Assembly: GCF_963082655.1 (NCBI RefSeq)
Contig: NC_081552.1
Coordinates: 51,488,946 to 51,552,945 of the forward strand
From: Stomoxys calcitrans
Lineage: Eukaryota > Arthropoda > Insecta > Diptera > Muscidae
DNA: 64,000 nucleotides
Reading direction: 5' to 3'
In this document: positions 46,163-57,812 of the stretch, one piece after another
Position numbering within the stretch: position 1 is the first letter of the stretch
Layout: the number at the start of each line of letters is the position of its first letter
Program-made: the position numbers and the translations under genes
The notes under the pieces: generated by a model
Seen by the model: the letters and a program-made list of their open reading frames with translations, nothing else
Told to the model about the DNA's origin: nothing
Databases searched by the model: none

Positions 46163-48463
46163 AAAGGTCACCTCGGGTGAAGTTTTCTATAGGAAAAGTT
46201 CACCACGGGTGGAATTTTTTTATAGGAAAAGTTCGACCCGGGTGAAATTTTCTATAGGAAAAGTTCACCCCGGGTGAAATTTTCTATAGGAAAAGTTCAC
46301 CCCGGGTGAAATTTTCTATAGGAAAAGTTCACCCCGGGTGAAATTTTCTATAGGAAAAGTTCACCCCGGGTGAAATTTTCTATAGGAAAAGTTCACCCCG
46401 GGTGAAATTTTCTATAGGAAAAGTTCACCCCGGGTGAAATTTTCTATAGGAAAAGTTCACCCCGGGTGAAATTTTCTATAGGAAAAGTTCACCCCGGGTG
46501 AAATTTTCTATAGGAAAAGTTCACCCCGGGTGAAATTTTCTATAGGAAAAGTTCACCCCGGGTGAAGTTTTCTATAGGAAAAGTTCACCCCGGGTAAAGT
46601 TTTCTATAGGAAAAGTTCACCCCGGGTGAAAAGTTCACCACGGGTGAAGTTTTCTATAGGAAAAGTTCACCACGGGTGAATTTTTCTATAGGAAAAGTTC
46701 ACCACGGGTGAAGTTTTCTATAGGAAAAGTTCACCACGGGTGAAGTTTTCTATAGGAAAAGTTCACCACGGGTGAAGTTTTCTATAGGATAAGTTCACCA
46801 CGGGTGAAGTTTTCTATAGGAAAAGTTCACCACGGGTGAAGTTTTCTATAGGATAAGTTCACCACGGGTGAAGTTTTCTATAGGAAAAGTTCAGCACGGG
46901 TGAAGTTTTCTATAGGAAAAGTTCACCCCGGGTGAAGTTTTCTATAGGAAAAGTTCACCCCGGGTGAAATTTTCTATAGGAAAAGTTCACCCCGGGTGAA
47001 ATTTTCTATAGGAAATGTTCACCCCGAGTGAAATTTTCTATAGGAAAAGTTCACCCCGAGTGAAATTTTCTATAGGAAAAGTTCACCCCGAGTGAAATTT
47101 TCTATAGGAAAAGTTCACCCCGAGTGAAATTTTCTATAGGAAAAGTTCACCCCGAGTGAAATTTTCTATAGGAAAAGTTCACCCCGAGTGAAATTTTCTA
47201 TAGGAAAAGTTCACCCCGGGTGAAATTTTCTATAGGAAAAGTTCACCGCGGGTGAAATTTTCTATAGGAAAAGTTCACCCCGGGTGAAGTTTTCTATAGG
47301 AAAAGTTCACCCCGGGTGAAGTTTTCTATAGGAAAAGTTCACCCCGGGTGAAGTTTTCTATAGGAAAAGTTCACCCCGGGTGAAGTTTTCTATAGGAAAA
47401 GTTCACCCCGGGTGAAGTTTTCTATAGGAAAAGTTCACCCCGGGTGAAGTTTTCTATAGGAAAAGTTCACCCCGGGTGAAGTTTTCTATAGGAAAAGTTC
47501 ACCCCGGGTGAAGTTTTCTATAGGAAAAGTTCACCCCGGGTGAAGTTTTCTATAGGAAAAGTTCACCCCGAGTGAAATTTTCTATAGGAAAAGTTCACCC
47601 CGAGTGAAATTTTCTATAGGAAAAGTTCACCCCGAGTGAAATTTTCTATAGGAAAAGTTCACCCCGGGTGAAATTTTCTATAGGAAAAGTTCACCGCGGG
47701 TGAAATTTTCTATAGGAAAAGTTCACCCCGGGTGAAGTTTTCTATAGGAAAAGTTCACCCCGGGTGAAGTTTTCTATAGGAAAAGTTCACCCCGGGTGAA
47801 GTTTTCTATAGGAAAAGTTCACCCCGGGTGAAGTTTTCTATAGGAAAAGTTCACCCCGGGTGAAGTTTTCTATAGGACAAGTTCACCCCGGGTGAAGTTT
47901 TCTATAGGAAAAGTTCACCCCGGGTGAAGTTTTCTATAGGAAAAGTTCACCCCGGGTGAAGTTTTCTATAGGAAAAGTTCACCCCGGGTGAAGTTTTCTA
48001 TAGGAAAAGTTCACCCCGGGTGAAGTTTTCTATAGGAAAAGTTCACCCCGGGTGAAGTTTTCTATAGGAAAAGTTCACCCCGGGTGAAGTTTTCTATAGG
48101 AAAAGTTCACCCCGGGTGAAGTTTTCTATAGGAAAAGTTCACCCCGGGTGAAGTTTTCTATAGGAAAAGTTCACCCCGGGTGAATTTTTCTATAGGAAAA
48201 GTTCACCACGGGTGAAGTTTTCTATAGGAAAAGTTCACCACGGGTGAAGTTTTCTATAGGAAAAGTTCACCACGGGTGAAGTTTTCTATAGGAAAAGTTC
48301 ACCCCGGGTGAAGTTTTCTATAGGACAAGTTCACCCCGGGTGAAGTTTTCTATAGGACAAGTTCACCCCGGGTGAAGTTTTCTATAGGAAAAGTTCACCC
48401 CGGGTGAAGTTTTCTATAGGAAAATTTCACCCCGGGTGAAGTGAAGTTTTCTATAGGAAAATT
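46163..48463. repeat. 32-bp minisatellite array (about 70 copies)
   Basis: Near-uniform head-to-tail array. The unit reads AAAAGTTCACCCCGGG then TGAAGTTTTCTATAGG (32 bp, checked at 47301-47333). Each unit contains TTCACCC-C-GGGTGAA, a 7-bp stem around one base, and a weaker TTTTC-TATA-GGAAAA pairing, so the whole array is a string of potential hairpins. Variants (CCACGGG, CCGCGGG, CCCCGAG, AAATTT versus AAGTTTT) occur in blocks. At ~46630 one unit lacks 16 bp. No protein is encoded: each strand is a repeat without a sustained frame. Confidence 0.97.
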
Positions 48464-48469
48464 CCCAAA

Positions 48470-49190
48470 TTTCTTTTGTTACTGAACAACTTTCACAGAT
48501 GATACCCATTAAAGCTACGAAAACTAGAGTTGAACTTTCTGGCGTGGGTGGAGATAAGACTCTCACAGTAAAGAAATCAGTCAACTTCACTATATACTCT
48601 AAATATGAATTAGGATATGAGCTACATATGACTGCTTTGATGGTTCCTAATGTAACTTCGTATACACACCCAAAATATTTGCAAAATGTATTCCAGATCA
48701 TTAAAATATCTTCTTGCAGATTCAGATTTCCTCCCACCGAGAAAAATTGACATGCTTCGTAGTAATAACGTCTACGGTCTTTTATTGCAAGAAACGCATT
48801 TTGGAGGAATCATATCATGGTCTCCAGGAGCGCACTCGATATCCCCAAGGATCTCCGCATATTTATGCTTTTATAAAGACGAACTTTGTGAGAGCCTTTT
48901 TTTTAGAAACTCCTACTCGAGTCGAAATAGGTCGATATACAGTTCACTTGCCGTTGAAAAAATTAATTTAAAAAATTATTACTGAAACAACTTGAGTCTT
49001 CGTTTCAAAATAAGCTGAAGTTTTGTTCCGAATATAAGTAATTCATACCAGAATATGAAGCATAGAATCATATGGAAAAGCTAGGTGGGTACCCCCATTA
49101 TATTCCTCCCAAAGCCTATTTCTTTCCACACCATAGAGAACTTAGAGAAAGCAGTACAATAACAAAACTTCGTGTTCGTATTCGTATTTG
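48470..49190 (+). pseudogene. BEL/Pao LTR retrotransposon pol fragment (protease to early RT)
   Basis: Plus strand, three frames. 48499-48700 has VELSGVGGDKTLTVKKSVNF and YELHMTALMVPNVTSY, like the region after the active site in BEL/Pao (A17-type) proteases. 48710-48790 (shifted) has LADSDFLPPRKIDML then NNVYGLLLQET, the conserved 'LADP...IDMLLG...YG' block of this family. 48900-48960 (shifted again) has ETPTRVEIGRYTVHLPLKK. 49072-49170 has YIPPKAYFFPHH and SSTITKLRV, from the start of the RT domain. Several frameshifts and lost segments make it dead. It lies directly after the minisatellite and is cut off at ~49190 by the RTE-like LINE. Confidence 0.75.
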
Positions 49191-49229
49191 TTCGTCGTAT
49201 TCGATGGTGGAAACCGTAGGCCCACTCAG

Positions 49230-50186
49230 AGTTCTATTAACGGAGAATTATCTGCTGGTCCAGCTTTACAAATTCTGCGAACAGACACATACGTTGATGA
49301 CGTAGATTTACCAGGTCTAAAGCCGCATTGATGGGGCCCAATTATCTCATTAACTTTAGGTTTTAATCTTTCACACAGTACGCTCGAGAGTATCTTGTAT
49401 GCTATGGGGAGGAGACGTATTTCTATGTAGTTGCACATACCATATTGGTCCCTTTCTTGTGTACGTGACGTGACAAAGTATGCTGAGGTTCCCATCGTCG
49501 GGTATGCGTTCTTTTAGCCAGATTGAGCAGACTAGTTGATGCATACGCCTCCGGTCTTAAATAGTGCAGTCGGCAACCCATCGCTTCCTGTTGCCTAATT
49601 GTTTTTCAGCCGGGTTACTGCTACGTGGACCTCGTTCTGACTAGGTGGTATACATTCTATACTATCATCAGGGATTGGTTCTGTGGTATACTCATGGTAG
49701 CCATTATCGGATAGCAGCAGCTGGGAAAAGTGTTTTTTCCATATCCTCAGCACACTATCTGTATCAGTTACTAGATTTCCATCTTTGTATCTGCAGGAGG
49801 ATGTGCCGGAACCAAAGCCATCGGTTTGATCTTTAATTCTTTGGTCGAACTTTGGGACTTCATTCCGGCTCCTGAACATCTCGATTCGCTCCCACTCACG
49901 TCTTTCCATTTCGTTCTTCTTCTTGCTGAAGAGACATATCTCCTCTCTGCTTTTCTCCCGATACCTCTCATTCATCTGGCTCGTTGCTAATTGCAGGGTT
50001 GCACTGTATGCCGCATTTTTGGCTTTTTGGCACGTCTGATCGATATCCAAGTACGGATTTAGCGGCTCTTTCCATGGAGTGGGCAATAGTTTGCCATTGC
50101 ACTGCAATACTATCTTGACAGGCAGTGCTTTCTTCAAACAATTGAGTCAGCCGAGGGGAGTATGAAGCTACAGTGTTTGCCACCTT
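49230..50186 (-). pseudogene. RTE-like LINE: linker and first part of reverse transcriptase
   Basis: On minus, 50190-49600 encodes a connector (SVLGYRSDVPKSQKCG, then, after a shift, EVPKFDQRIKDQTDG, YKDGNLVTDTDSVLRIWKKH and NEVHVAVTRLKNN). 49495-49310 encodes an RT block (EIRLLPIAYKILSSVLCERL then EIIGPHQCGFRPGKS). Catalytic RT motifs after GFRPGKS are absent, so the copy ends inside RT. Stops and shifts make it inactive. The style fits RTE-type LINEs; clade confidence is moderate. Confidence 0.72.
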
Positions 50187-50718
50187 TCGCAATTCTTATC
50201 CGATTGGAATGAAATTTTGCACGACGTGTTTTGTTATGATATCCAACAACTGTGCCGAGTATGGTTCAAATCGGTTCATAACCTGGTATAGCTGCCATAT
50301 AAACGGATCTTGGGTCTTGACTTCTTGAGCCTCTAGAGGGCGCAATTATTATCCGATTTGCCTGAAATTTTGTACGACGGATTCTCTCATGACCATTAAC
50401 ATACGTGTTTATTATGGACTGAATCGGTCTATAGCCCGATACAGCTCCCATATAATCTCTCTATTTGACATCTTGAGCCCCCAAAGAGCGCAATCCTTAT
50501 TCGAATTGGCTGACATTTTACACAGGTCATCAATATATAATTTAATTGTGGTCCAAACCGGAAAATATCTTGATATCGCTCTAATAGCAGAGCAAATCTT
50601 TTCTTATATCCTGTTTTGCCTAAGAAGAGATGCCGGGAAAAGAACTCGACAAATGCGATCAATGGTGGAGGGTATAAAAGATTCGGCCCGGCCGAACTTA
50701 GCACGCTTTTACTTGTTA
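50187..50718 (+). mobile_element. Subfamily A element tail, copy A9, inside the LINE
   Basis: Begins mid-unit (CGCAATTCTTATCCGATTGG), without the start or microsatellite, and runs to the intact tail GGTGGAGGGTATAAAAG, TTCGGCC-C-GGCCGAA, TTTTACTTGTT. LINE sequence of the same element lies on both sides. Confidence 0.82.
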
Positions 50719-51345
50719 TATATAACTACCATGTTTTTTGCCGCGGCGAAATCTATCAGCCTCAACCTATTACTGGACGTTATCTCGTGGAGGTTAAACT
50801 TTTCGACTGTAGGACAAAAAATGTTTTCCTTCCCTATCTTCGCATTAAAATCTCCCAGAACTATTTAAATATCATGGGCGTGGCAGTGGTCCGTTCTTAC
50901 TATTCCATTGTTTCTCATAGTTTTCCGGGGGCGGGTTACTGACCCAGCGCCCTAATCGCATGGGTTTTGTGGGATTGCAGAGGTATCCCTCGTTGTGGCG
51001 AGCCTTTTGCTTCAAGATCCGACGCTCGCCTCCAGCCGCCCATAACCTGGGAAGAGACGCTGATGTTGGCCATTGATTATTTGAAGGCGCCAAAAACTCG
51101 CCTTGTCATCTCGAGTATCGTTGGCACTCAGTAATTAATTAAGAGCCAGTGCCACCTGACTCCTCACTGAGACTCTGCTCTCGAAAATCGCTGACTGCCC
51201 GCGGTCACATTTGCAGCTACTCCGCATAAAAACGGAGCTTTCCACCATCTGCAACCTGTGGACGCGCTCGGTAGCTTTCAGCTAAGCTTTCCGTGGTAAC
51301 GATAGACACCACACATGTCAGAACTCAAATCCTGTGTTGGCGTTT
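50719..51345 (-). pseudogene. RTE-like LINE: endonuclease fragment and 5' leader
   Basis: Minus strand 50875-50725 encodes LGDFNAKIGKENIFCP...RLRLIDFAAAKNMVV, the GDFNAK endonuclease box and following LIDFAA block. Upstream (51100-50880) is a diverged 5' coding or leader region, and 51345-51170 matches the leader fragment at 18890-19130. The N-terminal half of the endonuclease is missing. Together with 49230-50186 this is one broken LINE split by A9. Confidence 0.72.
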
Positions 51346-52834
51346 TCCATACGTGACTTTATATTTTCGTATGGTACACTTGCTTCAAATTACATTCCAC
51401 CCCTTTCTTTATATTGTTTCCCAACTTTTTCTTACTCCATTTAAGTAATTAATCATAACACCTTAGACGAATTTAGTTTTCGGTCCGTCTGCAGCCTGCA
51501 ACTCAATTCAATTTTCTATGGTTTGATAAGAAAACCAGATACAGTCGTCACGTCCGCACAAAAGAATGTATTTATGGTTAAATGATGAATTACAGAAATG
51601 TACATACAAATCAAAGCCCCTTGCACCCCAACCTTCTAAGTACTTGAACTCCCCCTTCATGTGTGTAGTGTGTTATCAAAAATGAAACATCCCAAGAAAA
51701 AACTTGACTAGATTCTAACCCCCCCCCCCCCAAATTCAAGCGGAACCAAGGAATAGTTTTATCTCGCCCAGCCATTACAATGGGAAATAAATATGTGTAA
51801 TTATTACACATATGTAGTAGAGTATTTGTGTATGGGATATGCACACGCACACACACTCACACTCGCATACACATATCAATAAAACGAAATGATATATGAA
51901 ATGTAATAATGGAAATTATTACTGCTTTGGCCATTAATATCAGATGGTTATGAAAACCGTGGCCAAAGTGCATTGAACCGAAAGGCAATAACGGAAATAA
52001 ATGCCCCCAAATAGAGAATATTTGCACTTGTTTCTCTATGCCAGCGATAAGGGATAGGCCACTTGAATAATTCCTTGTAAGGCTCATTGACCATAGCTCA
52101 AAATATTCCTCCCCCAAGAAAAGGGGACAGCTGCACCTTTTGTATCTTTGTATGCTTGCTGCAGGGCCTTTGCGAGTTGAAATTAACATTTTTATATGAA
52201 AAAAATTCTCATTGTAAGTCCTTACAAATTGCCCACAATTACTATAATCCTTGATATCCGTAGCAAATCGCCTGAACTTAAATGCTAAAGCAGTTTGACA
52301 TTTGTACAACCAAGCAAGCATTCTTTTTATCTGCTCAACATTTTGGGAAATAAAATTTGTTCATATTTGCCATTTTTCAAGGATTTATGCTGGTAATTTC
52401 CTTTAAGGGTTTTTAAGTGTATGTTCACAACAATAGTAGGAAAAAGAAAATTGAGCCAAGACCTAGCAAGAACTATTGGTAAATACTGGCTATTTACTTA
52501 GTTTAGAATTAGTGCTGAGAATATTCCTGTTTATTTTACTGGCAGGGTTTTTTCTTTACAGGACCTTTTGTTGATTTTTCTAAATTTTAAAATTCCAAAG
52601 CATTTCCATGTATGTTGTAATGGTTTTACATTTTTTTTAAACCAAAAAAATTTGAATGCTGTAATACGCACATGGATAATGGAAAGCTGTGCTTGGTTAT
52701 TTATCTTAATAATGGTTGTGATAAAATGAAGGTTTTAAATCTGAATGAAGCACTGAGAAAAAATCTGATAACAAATCTAATGCTTGTAAATCTTATCAAA
52801 CAAAATGAGATCACTCAGGGAAAGGTTTAAGGTT
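51346..52834. other. Apparently unique interval, no confirmed gene
   Basis: AT-rich, with a C homopolymer near 51720-51731 and a CACACACACTCACACTCGCA dinucleotide-rich patch near 51845. A 154-codon minus frame (51857-52321) has no recognisable domain. No repeats from elsewhere in the window recur here. I see no supportable gene. Confidence 0.5.
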
Positions 52835-53212
52835 AATTTTTTCTAAGGAGAAGTTCACCATAAGAAAAGTTTACTTAGATGAAAAATGTGTACCAATGTA
52901 AATTTTTCCATAGAAAAAGTTTACCAATGTGAATTCTTCCATAGAAAAAGTTAATTCGGATAGGTTTACCAAGATCAGTTTTTTCCATACAACAATTTCT
53001 CCAAGGTGATTTTTTCCACGCGAAATGTTCACAAAGTGAATTTTTCATACGACAAGTTCACAAAGGTAAATTTTTCCATGCGAAAATTTCACAAAGGTGA
53101 GTTTTTCCATTCAAGATTTCTACTGAATTCTTCGACACGAAGTTTTTACCAAAGTGATTTTTCCCAAGAAAATGTCGCCAAATTGAAAATTTCACCTTGG
53201 TGAATTTTCCCA
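52835..53212. repeat. Diverged 32-bp satellite units
   Basis: Irregular units of about 30-33 bp built on TGAATTTTTCCATACGAAAAGTTCACCAAGG. They align to the 46163-48463 unit with CCAAGG in place of CCCCGGG and CCATACG in place of CTATAGG. This is an older form of the same satellite. Confidence 0.7.
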
Positions 53213-53549
53213 TTATGGGCCTAAGACCCTAAATCTGAGGATCGGTCTATATGGGGGCTATATCAAGATATAGTCCGATATAGCCCATCTTCGAACTTAA
53301 CCTGCTTATGGTTAAAAAAAGAATCTTTGCAAAATTTCAGCCCAATATCTCAATTTTTAAAGACTGTAGCGTGATTTCAACAGACAGACGGACAGACGGA
53401 CAGACGGACGGACATGTCTAGATCGTCTTAGATTTCCACGCTGATCAAGAATATATATACTTTATAGGGTCGGAAATGGATATTTCGATGTGTTGCAAAC
53501 GGAATGACAAAATGAATATACCCCCATCCTTCGGTGGTGGGTATAAAAA
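53213..53549 (-). mobile_element. Subfamily B element fragment truncated at the palindrome's left edge
   Basis: Only the microsatellite/core end and part of the first unit are present (TTATGGGCCT... to GGTGGTGGGTATA). It is the mirror of 61204-61540, which continues into a full element on the right. The missing remainder shows the left arm is the derived copy. Confidence 0.88.
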
Positions 53550-53984
53550 AGTGTTAAGGTTATGGAAATATCATATTTAGCTATGGAATAATTTATCTGA
53601 AAAAATTTATCCTATCTACAAGGAACAAACCACAAAAAAATTGCCTGTATGAAGAGTTCACCCAGGGAAAAATTAAACAATTCCTATGAAAAAATTTAAC
53701 TGAATGAAAATTTCCTATGGAAAAATTCCCCAGGGTGAATTTCTCTTATGGAGAAATTCACCAGAGAACTTTTTGTATAGAAAAATTCACTTTGGTAAAA
53801 ATTTCGTTTGGAAACATTCACCAAAGTGAAATTTTTGAAAGGAAAAACTCACTCGTGTAAAGTTTTCCAATGGAAATTTTATCGTTTGTATGAAACAATT
53901 CATAATTTTTGTTTGGACAAATCACATTAATGAACTCGGTGAACTTTTCGCGCAGAAAAATTCACCGTATGAAATATTTCATCA
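53550..53984. repeat. Diverged 32-bp satellite units, left arm outer
   Basis: Irregular AAAAATTCACC...GTGAATTTCTC units; mirror of 60769-61203. Confidence 0.7.
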
Positions 53985-56940
53985 TTTGGGTGGGGTAGAT
54001 TAGGTTAGGTTGAAAAGGGGGTGCAGATATTAATCCGCCAAACGCCTTCTCCTTCTTACTTCCTTTCAGTAATAGCCTCGTCTTCTCACGATCTGGATAC
54101 CCCCATAGGATTCTCGCCGTCCCACCGACCGTTGCGCTGTTCCACAATATTGCATGCGCATTCGTCGCCCACTCCCTTAACTCGGACTGCGTCGACCCAA
54201 AATGCTTCGGATTAACCAAGTTTATTGACGGCAGTCCTCTGGCCTTCACCGCCAAAACGTTTGCCCTTTCATGTCCCCTTACTCCGTTATGGCCCGGCAC
54301 CCAAACGATGCGGATTTTCCCATCCTCAGAGAAGGCGTTAATCTCCTTCTTACACTGCAAGACTGTTCGTGACTTTACCGTCCTGGTTGTTATTGCCCTT
54401 AAGGCAATTTTACTGTCGTTAAAGATGTTCACACTCGACGTCCTCGCGTTAGCACCACACCACTTCACGCATTCCGTGATCGCCCGGATCTCTGCCTGCA
54501 GGACCGTATTATGGTCAGGCCTTCTAAAATAGATCTCAGTCCCTGAGTTTTCGATGTAAACCCCCAGGCCCACTCTGTCCTCTAGCTTTGATCCATCCAT
54601 GTAACATGATCTTCCAGATAGCAATACTAGGGTTCCGTCAATCCAAGACTGTGTCGATGGCAGCAGTGCGTCGCACTCGACTTGAAGGTTCATCTCAGGT
54701 ATCCGATCGGAAGCCTCTTCCCCTTCATTCCAGGTTTCCTATCGTCGTCTCGATTATACCGCGATGGTATGAGCTGCTCCTATCCTCATTCCATTCTCCC
54801 ATCGCCTTAAGTCGAATAGCCGCAGTGGCTGCCTCACGCGTAATCTGTATGTCAATGGCTCGGATATCTAGAATGGTCTCCGGTGCAGTAGTGGGCGTGG
54901 TCCTCATCGCTCCGCCTATGCCAAGACAACACGTTCTCTGAACCTGTTGTATGGTCGTTATGTTGCACTTTTTCTCCTTAGCAGTCCACCAAACTACTGA
55001 GGCGTAAGTAAGTATTGGTCTAATCACGCTCCTGCAGAGCCAGTTGACTATCCTAGGACTCAGGCCCCATTTCGAGCCTACGGCCCATCTACATAGTGCC
55101 CAACATCTGTGAGCCTTCTCAGTACGCTCCTGAATGAAGTGTCACAATACAGTTTCCTGTTCAAGCTCACACCTAAGTATTTGACCTTGTCAGATATCCA
55201 AATCGTCTTATTGAGGAAACGTGGTGCGTTTAATTGGCCCTTCGTCTTCCTCGTGAACAGGCATAATTCAGTCTTCTCTGGGTTAATATTGAGACCTCTG
55301 GGTCTAGCCCAGTCATATGCCATATGCAAGACCCTTTCGGCCCTTCTGCATAGCTCGTTCGGATCCTTACCCTTTAGAAGTATTATAAAATCGTATGCGT
55401 AGCAGACGGGTTCAAATCACTCCTCAGTCAGCAATCGTAATAGGTCATTTATGGTGGTCACCCATAGGAGTGGCGATGAAATGCCCCCCTGTGGCGTGCC
55501 CTGTGCCACTTTCTCCCTTATATTTATGCCATTGGACGCACAATTTATCCACCTGTTCCTTAGCATATGGTTTATCCAGTCTCTAAGGACCGGGTCCACC
55601 CGGTACGGGTCTAAGGATTGGATCAGTGTGTTGCTCTGCACATTGCTAAAAGCCCCCTCGATGTCAATGCATACCTCCAGTGTGTACGTTTTGGCATCGA
55701 AGGATTCTTCTATTTTATGCACAACCTCGTGCAGGGCAGGCTCCATCGACTTTCCCTTGACATAGGCATGCTGTTTGTATTTAAGTAGTTCGTTGGATGT
55801 TATACTCTTTACTATGGTGTCCACAATACGTTCCATGGTTTTGAGTAGAAAGGCTAATGGGTCTGTAGGGCTATGGTGTCGCATAACTTGCCTTGCCGGG
55901 TTTGGCAAAGCAAGTTATGCCTTTACCTCCTGCCATGCTTTGGGAGTATATGAAAGTCCTAGGCACGCTGTGAAAATTTTGACCAGACGAGGCGCCAGGT
56001 AGTCTGCCTCTTTCTGTAGTAACGCCAGAAATATTCCATCAGGTCCGGGTGACTTAAATGGTTTGAAGCTCCTCAAGGATTCCTTCACCATAAATTCCGT
56101 TATTATAAACCTTCGATTAACGTCATTATTCCAAGATTCCGGTGTCTGCGTGAGTCTCGTAGTATCCTGTGGAAAAGGGATTTTTATCAAAAGCTTCAAC
56201 ATGTCCTCCGTTGTCTTTGCTCTCACTCCCATGTCGTCTACTAAAGTTACAGTTTGGACATGGGTTTTTGAGAGAAACTTTTTTATCTTGGCGGCATCAT
56301 CGACGCTATCGACCTGTTCGCAGAAAAGCTTCCAGGAGGCACGTTTTTCCGCTCTGGTAATCTTATTGTAAATGTAATGCACATTCCAATAAACTTCCGC
56401 ATTTTTACAATGTGCTCTGTTAAAAAATTTGCAAACCTCTTCCCTAATATGTCGAATCTACCCGGTCATCTAGGGTTATTCTTGGGCGGACTGACTTTCC
56501 CGACGAGGACAACTATCTTCGAAGGATCCCACCAGTGCAGTTGTAATCCTGTTGACATTTTCGTCAGTCTCTTCTATGCTTGGACAATCTAAATTATTTT
56601 GCCCAAGTCTTCTTCTGAGTAGCCTTCCGAATTTTGTCCAGTTGGTTTTCTACTTATTCCGGAAGCTTATCGGATTCGGCGCTGGCCGTGTAGCGATGGT
56701 CAGAGAAAGAGTGTTCCATGGAGACCCTCCAATCCTGAACCTCATCGATTAGATTTTCTGAACATATCATCACATCTAATGCCTCCTCCCTAATTCTATT
56801 AACAAAGGTAGCGGTGTTACCAATATTAAGTGCTATTAGGTCGTTAGTATTCAAGACATCTGCCCACGAAATGTGGTGAGAGTTCGCATCGCATCCTATT
56901 AGTACCTCCTTTCCTGTCTGTTTTGCTTTCCTCACCACCA
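53985..56940 (-). pseudogene. Dead LINE in left arm: partial endonuclease, RT, RNase H
   Basis: Minus strand, in order. Endonuclease second half: EVLIGCDANSHHISWADV and MEHSFSDHRYTASAE (56938-56654). Linker and RT fingers: FKSPGPDGIFLALLQ (~56040). RT palm: TLEVCIDIEGAFSNVQ (~55650) and AQGTPQGGISSPLLW (~55490), then YAYDFIILL at ~55400, where the catalytic YADD has become YAYD. RT thumb: KVKYLGVSLNRKLY (~55180). RNase H: CYMDGSKLEDRVGLG, LQAEIRAITE, NDSKIALRAI, WVPGHNGVRGHERANVL (~54600-54270; the last acidic residue is Asn). Frameshifts also occur. The element is 5'-truncated and ends near TAGGTTAGGTTG. It belongs to the same broad LOA/I-like group as 34279-37640 but is a different family. 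Confidence 0.85.
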
Positions 56941-57376
56941 GGGTGAACTTTCCTATGGCAAAATTTAATAAAGTAAAATTTTTTGTATGAAAAAAATCAC
57001 TTGGTGACGTTTTTGTTTGGAAAAATTCACTTTGTTAAACAGTTTGTACAAAAAAAATTCAACGAAGTGAACTTTTCGTTTGAAAAAATTCACCTTGGTT
57101 AATTTTTCTTATGGAAAAGTTCGCATGGAAAACTTAACCTGGGTGCACTTTTCGTGTGGAAAAGTACACATGCGTGAATTTTTCATAATTCGTAAAATTT
57201 ACCAGGGTGAACTTTTCTCTGCCAAAATTAAATAAAGGATAATTTTAGTACGAAAGAATTCACTTTGGTGACAATTTTGTTGGAAAAAAATCACCTTGTT
57301 AAACCGTTTGTATGGTGAACTTAATCTGTGAAAAAATTCACCTTCAATTCAATTTTTCTAATTGAAAATTTCACCT
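56941..57376. repeat. Diverged 32-bp satellite units, left arm inner
   Basis: Irregular units such as GAACTTTTCGTTTGAAAAAATTCACC. Continues to the palindrome centre; mirror of 57377-57812. Confidence 0.7.
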
Positions 57377-57812
57377 TGGTGAATTTTCCCATTAGAAAAA
57401 TTGAATTGAAGGTGAATTTTTTCACAGATTAAGTTCACCATACAAACGGTTTAACAAGGTGATTTTTTTCCAACAAAATTGTCACCAAAGTGAATTCTTT
57501 CGTACTAAAATTATCCTTTATTTAATTTTGGCAGAGAAAAGTTCACCCTGGTAAATTTTACGAATTATGAAAAATTCACGCATGTGTACTTTTCCACACG
57601 AAAAGTGCACCCAGGTTAAGTTTTCCATGCGAACTTTTCCATAAGAAAAATTAACCAAGGTGAATTTTTTCAAACGAAAAGTTCACTTCGTTGAATTTTT
57701 TTTGTACAAACTGTTTAACAAAGTGAATTTTTCCAAACAAAAACGTCACCAAGTGATTTTTTTCATACAAAAAATTTTACTTTATTAAATTTTGCCATAG
57801 GAAAGTTCACCC
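57377..57812. repeat. Diverged 32-bp satellite units, right arm inner
   Basis: Mirror image of 56941-57376. With the outer satellite blocks it shows that the LINE inserted into satellite DNA before the inverted duplication. Confidence 0.7.

Noticed and set aside
46163..48463. CRISPR array
   Set aside because: A 32-bp unit repeats without unique spacers, in a eukaryotic transposon-rich context. It is a minisatellite.
51720..51731. C homopolymer as a functional G-rich or telomere-like motif
   Set aside because: A single mononucleotide run with no additional tracts to form a G-quadruplex pattern; may also be a sequencing length error.
54588..54941. Antisense open frames over the LINE copies (e.g. 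54588-54941, 55451-55765, 58988-59302)
   Set aside because: They are shadows of the RT and RNase H coding frames and have no independent support.
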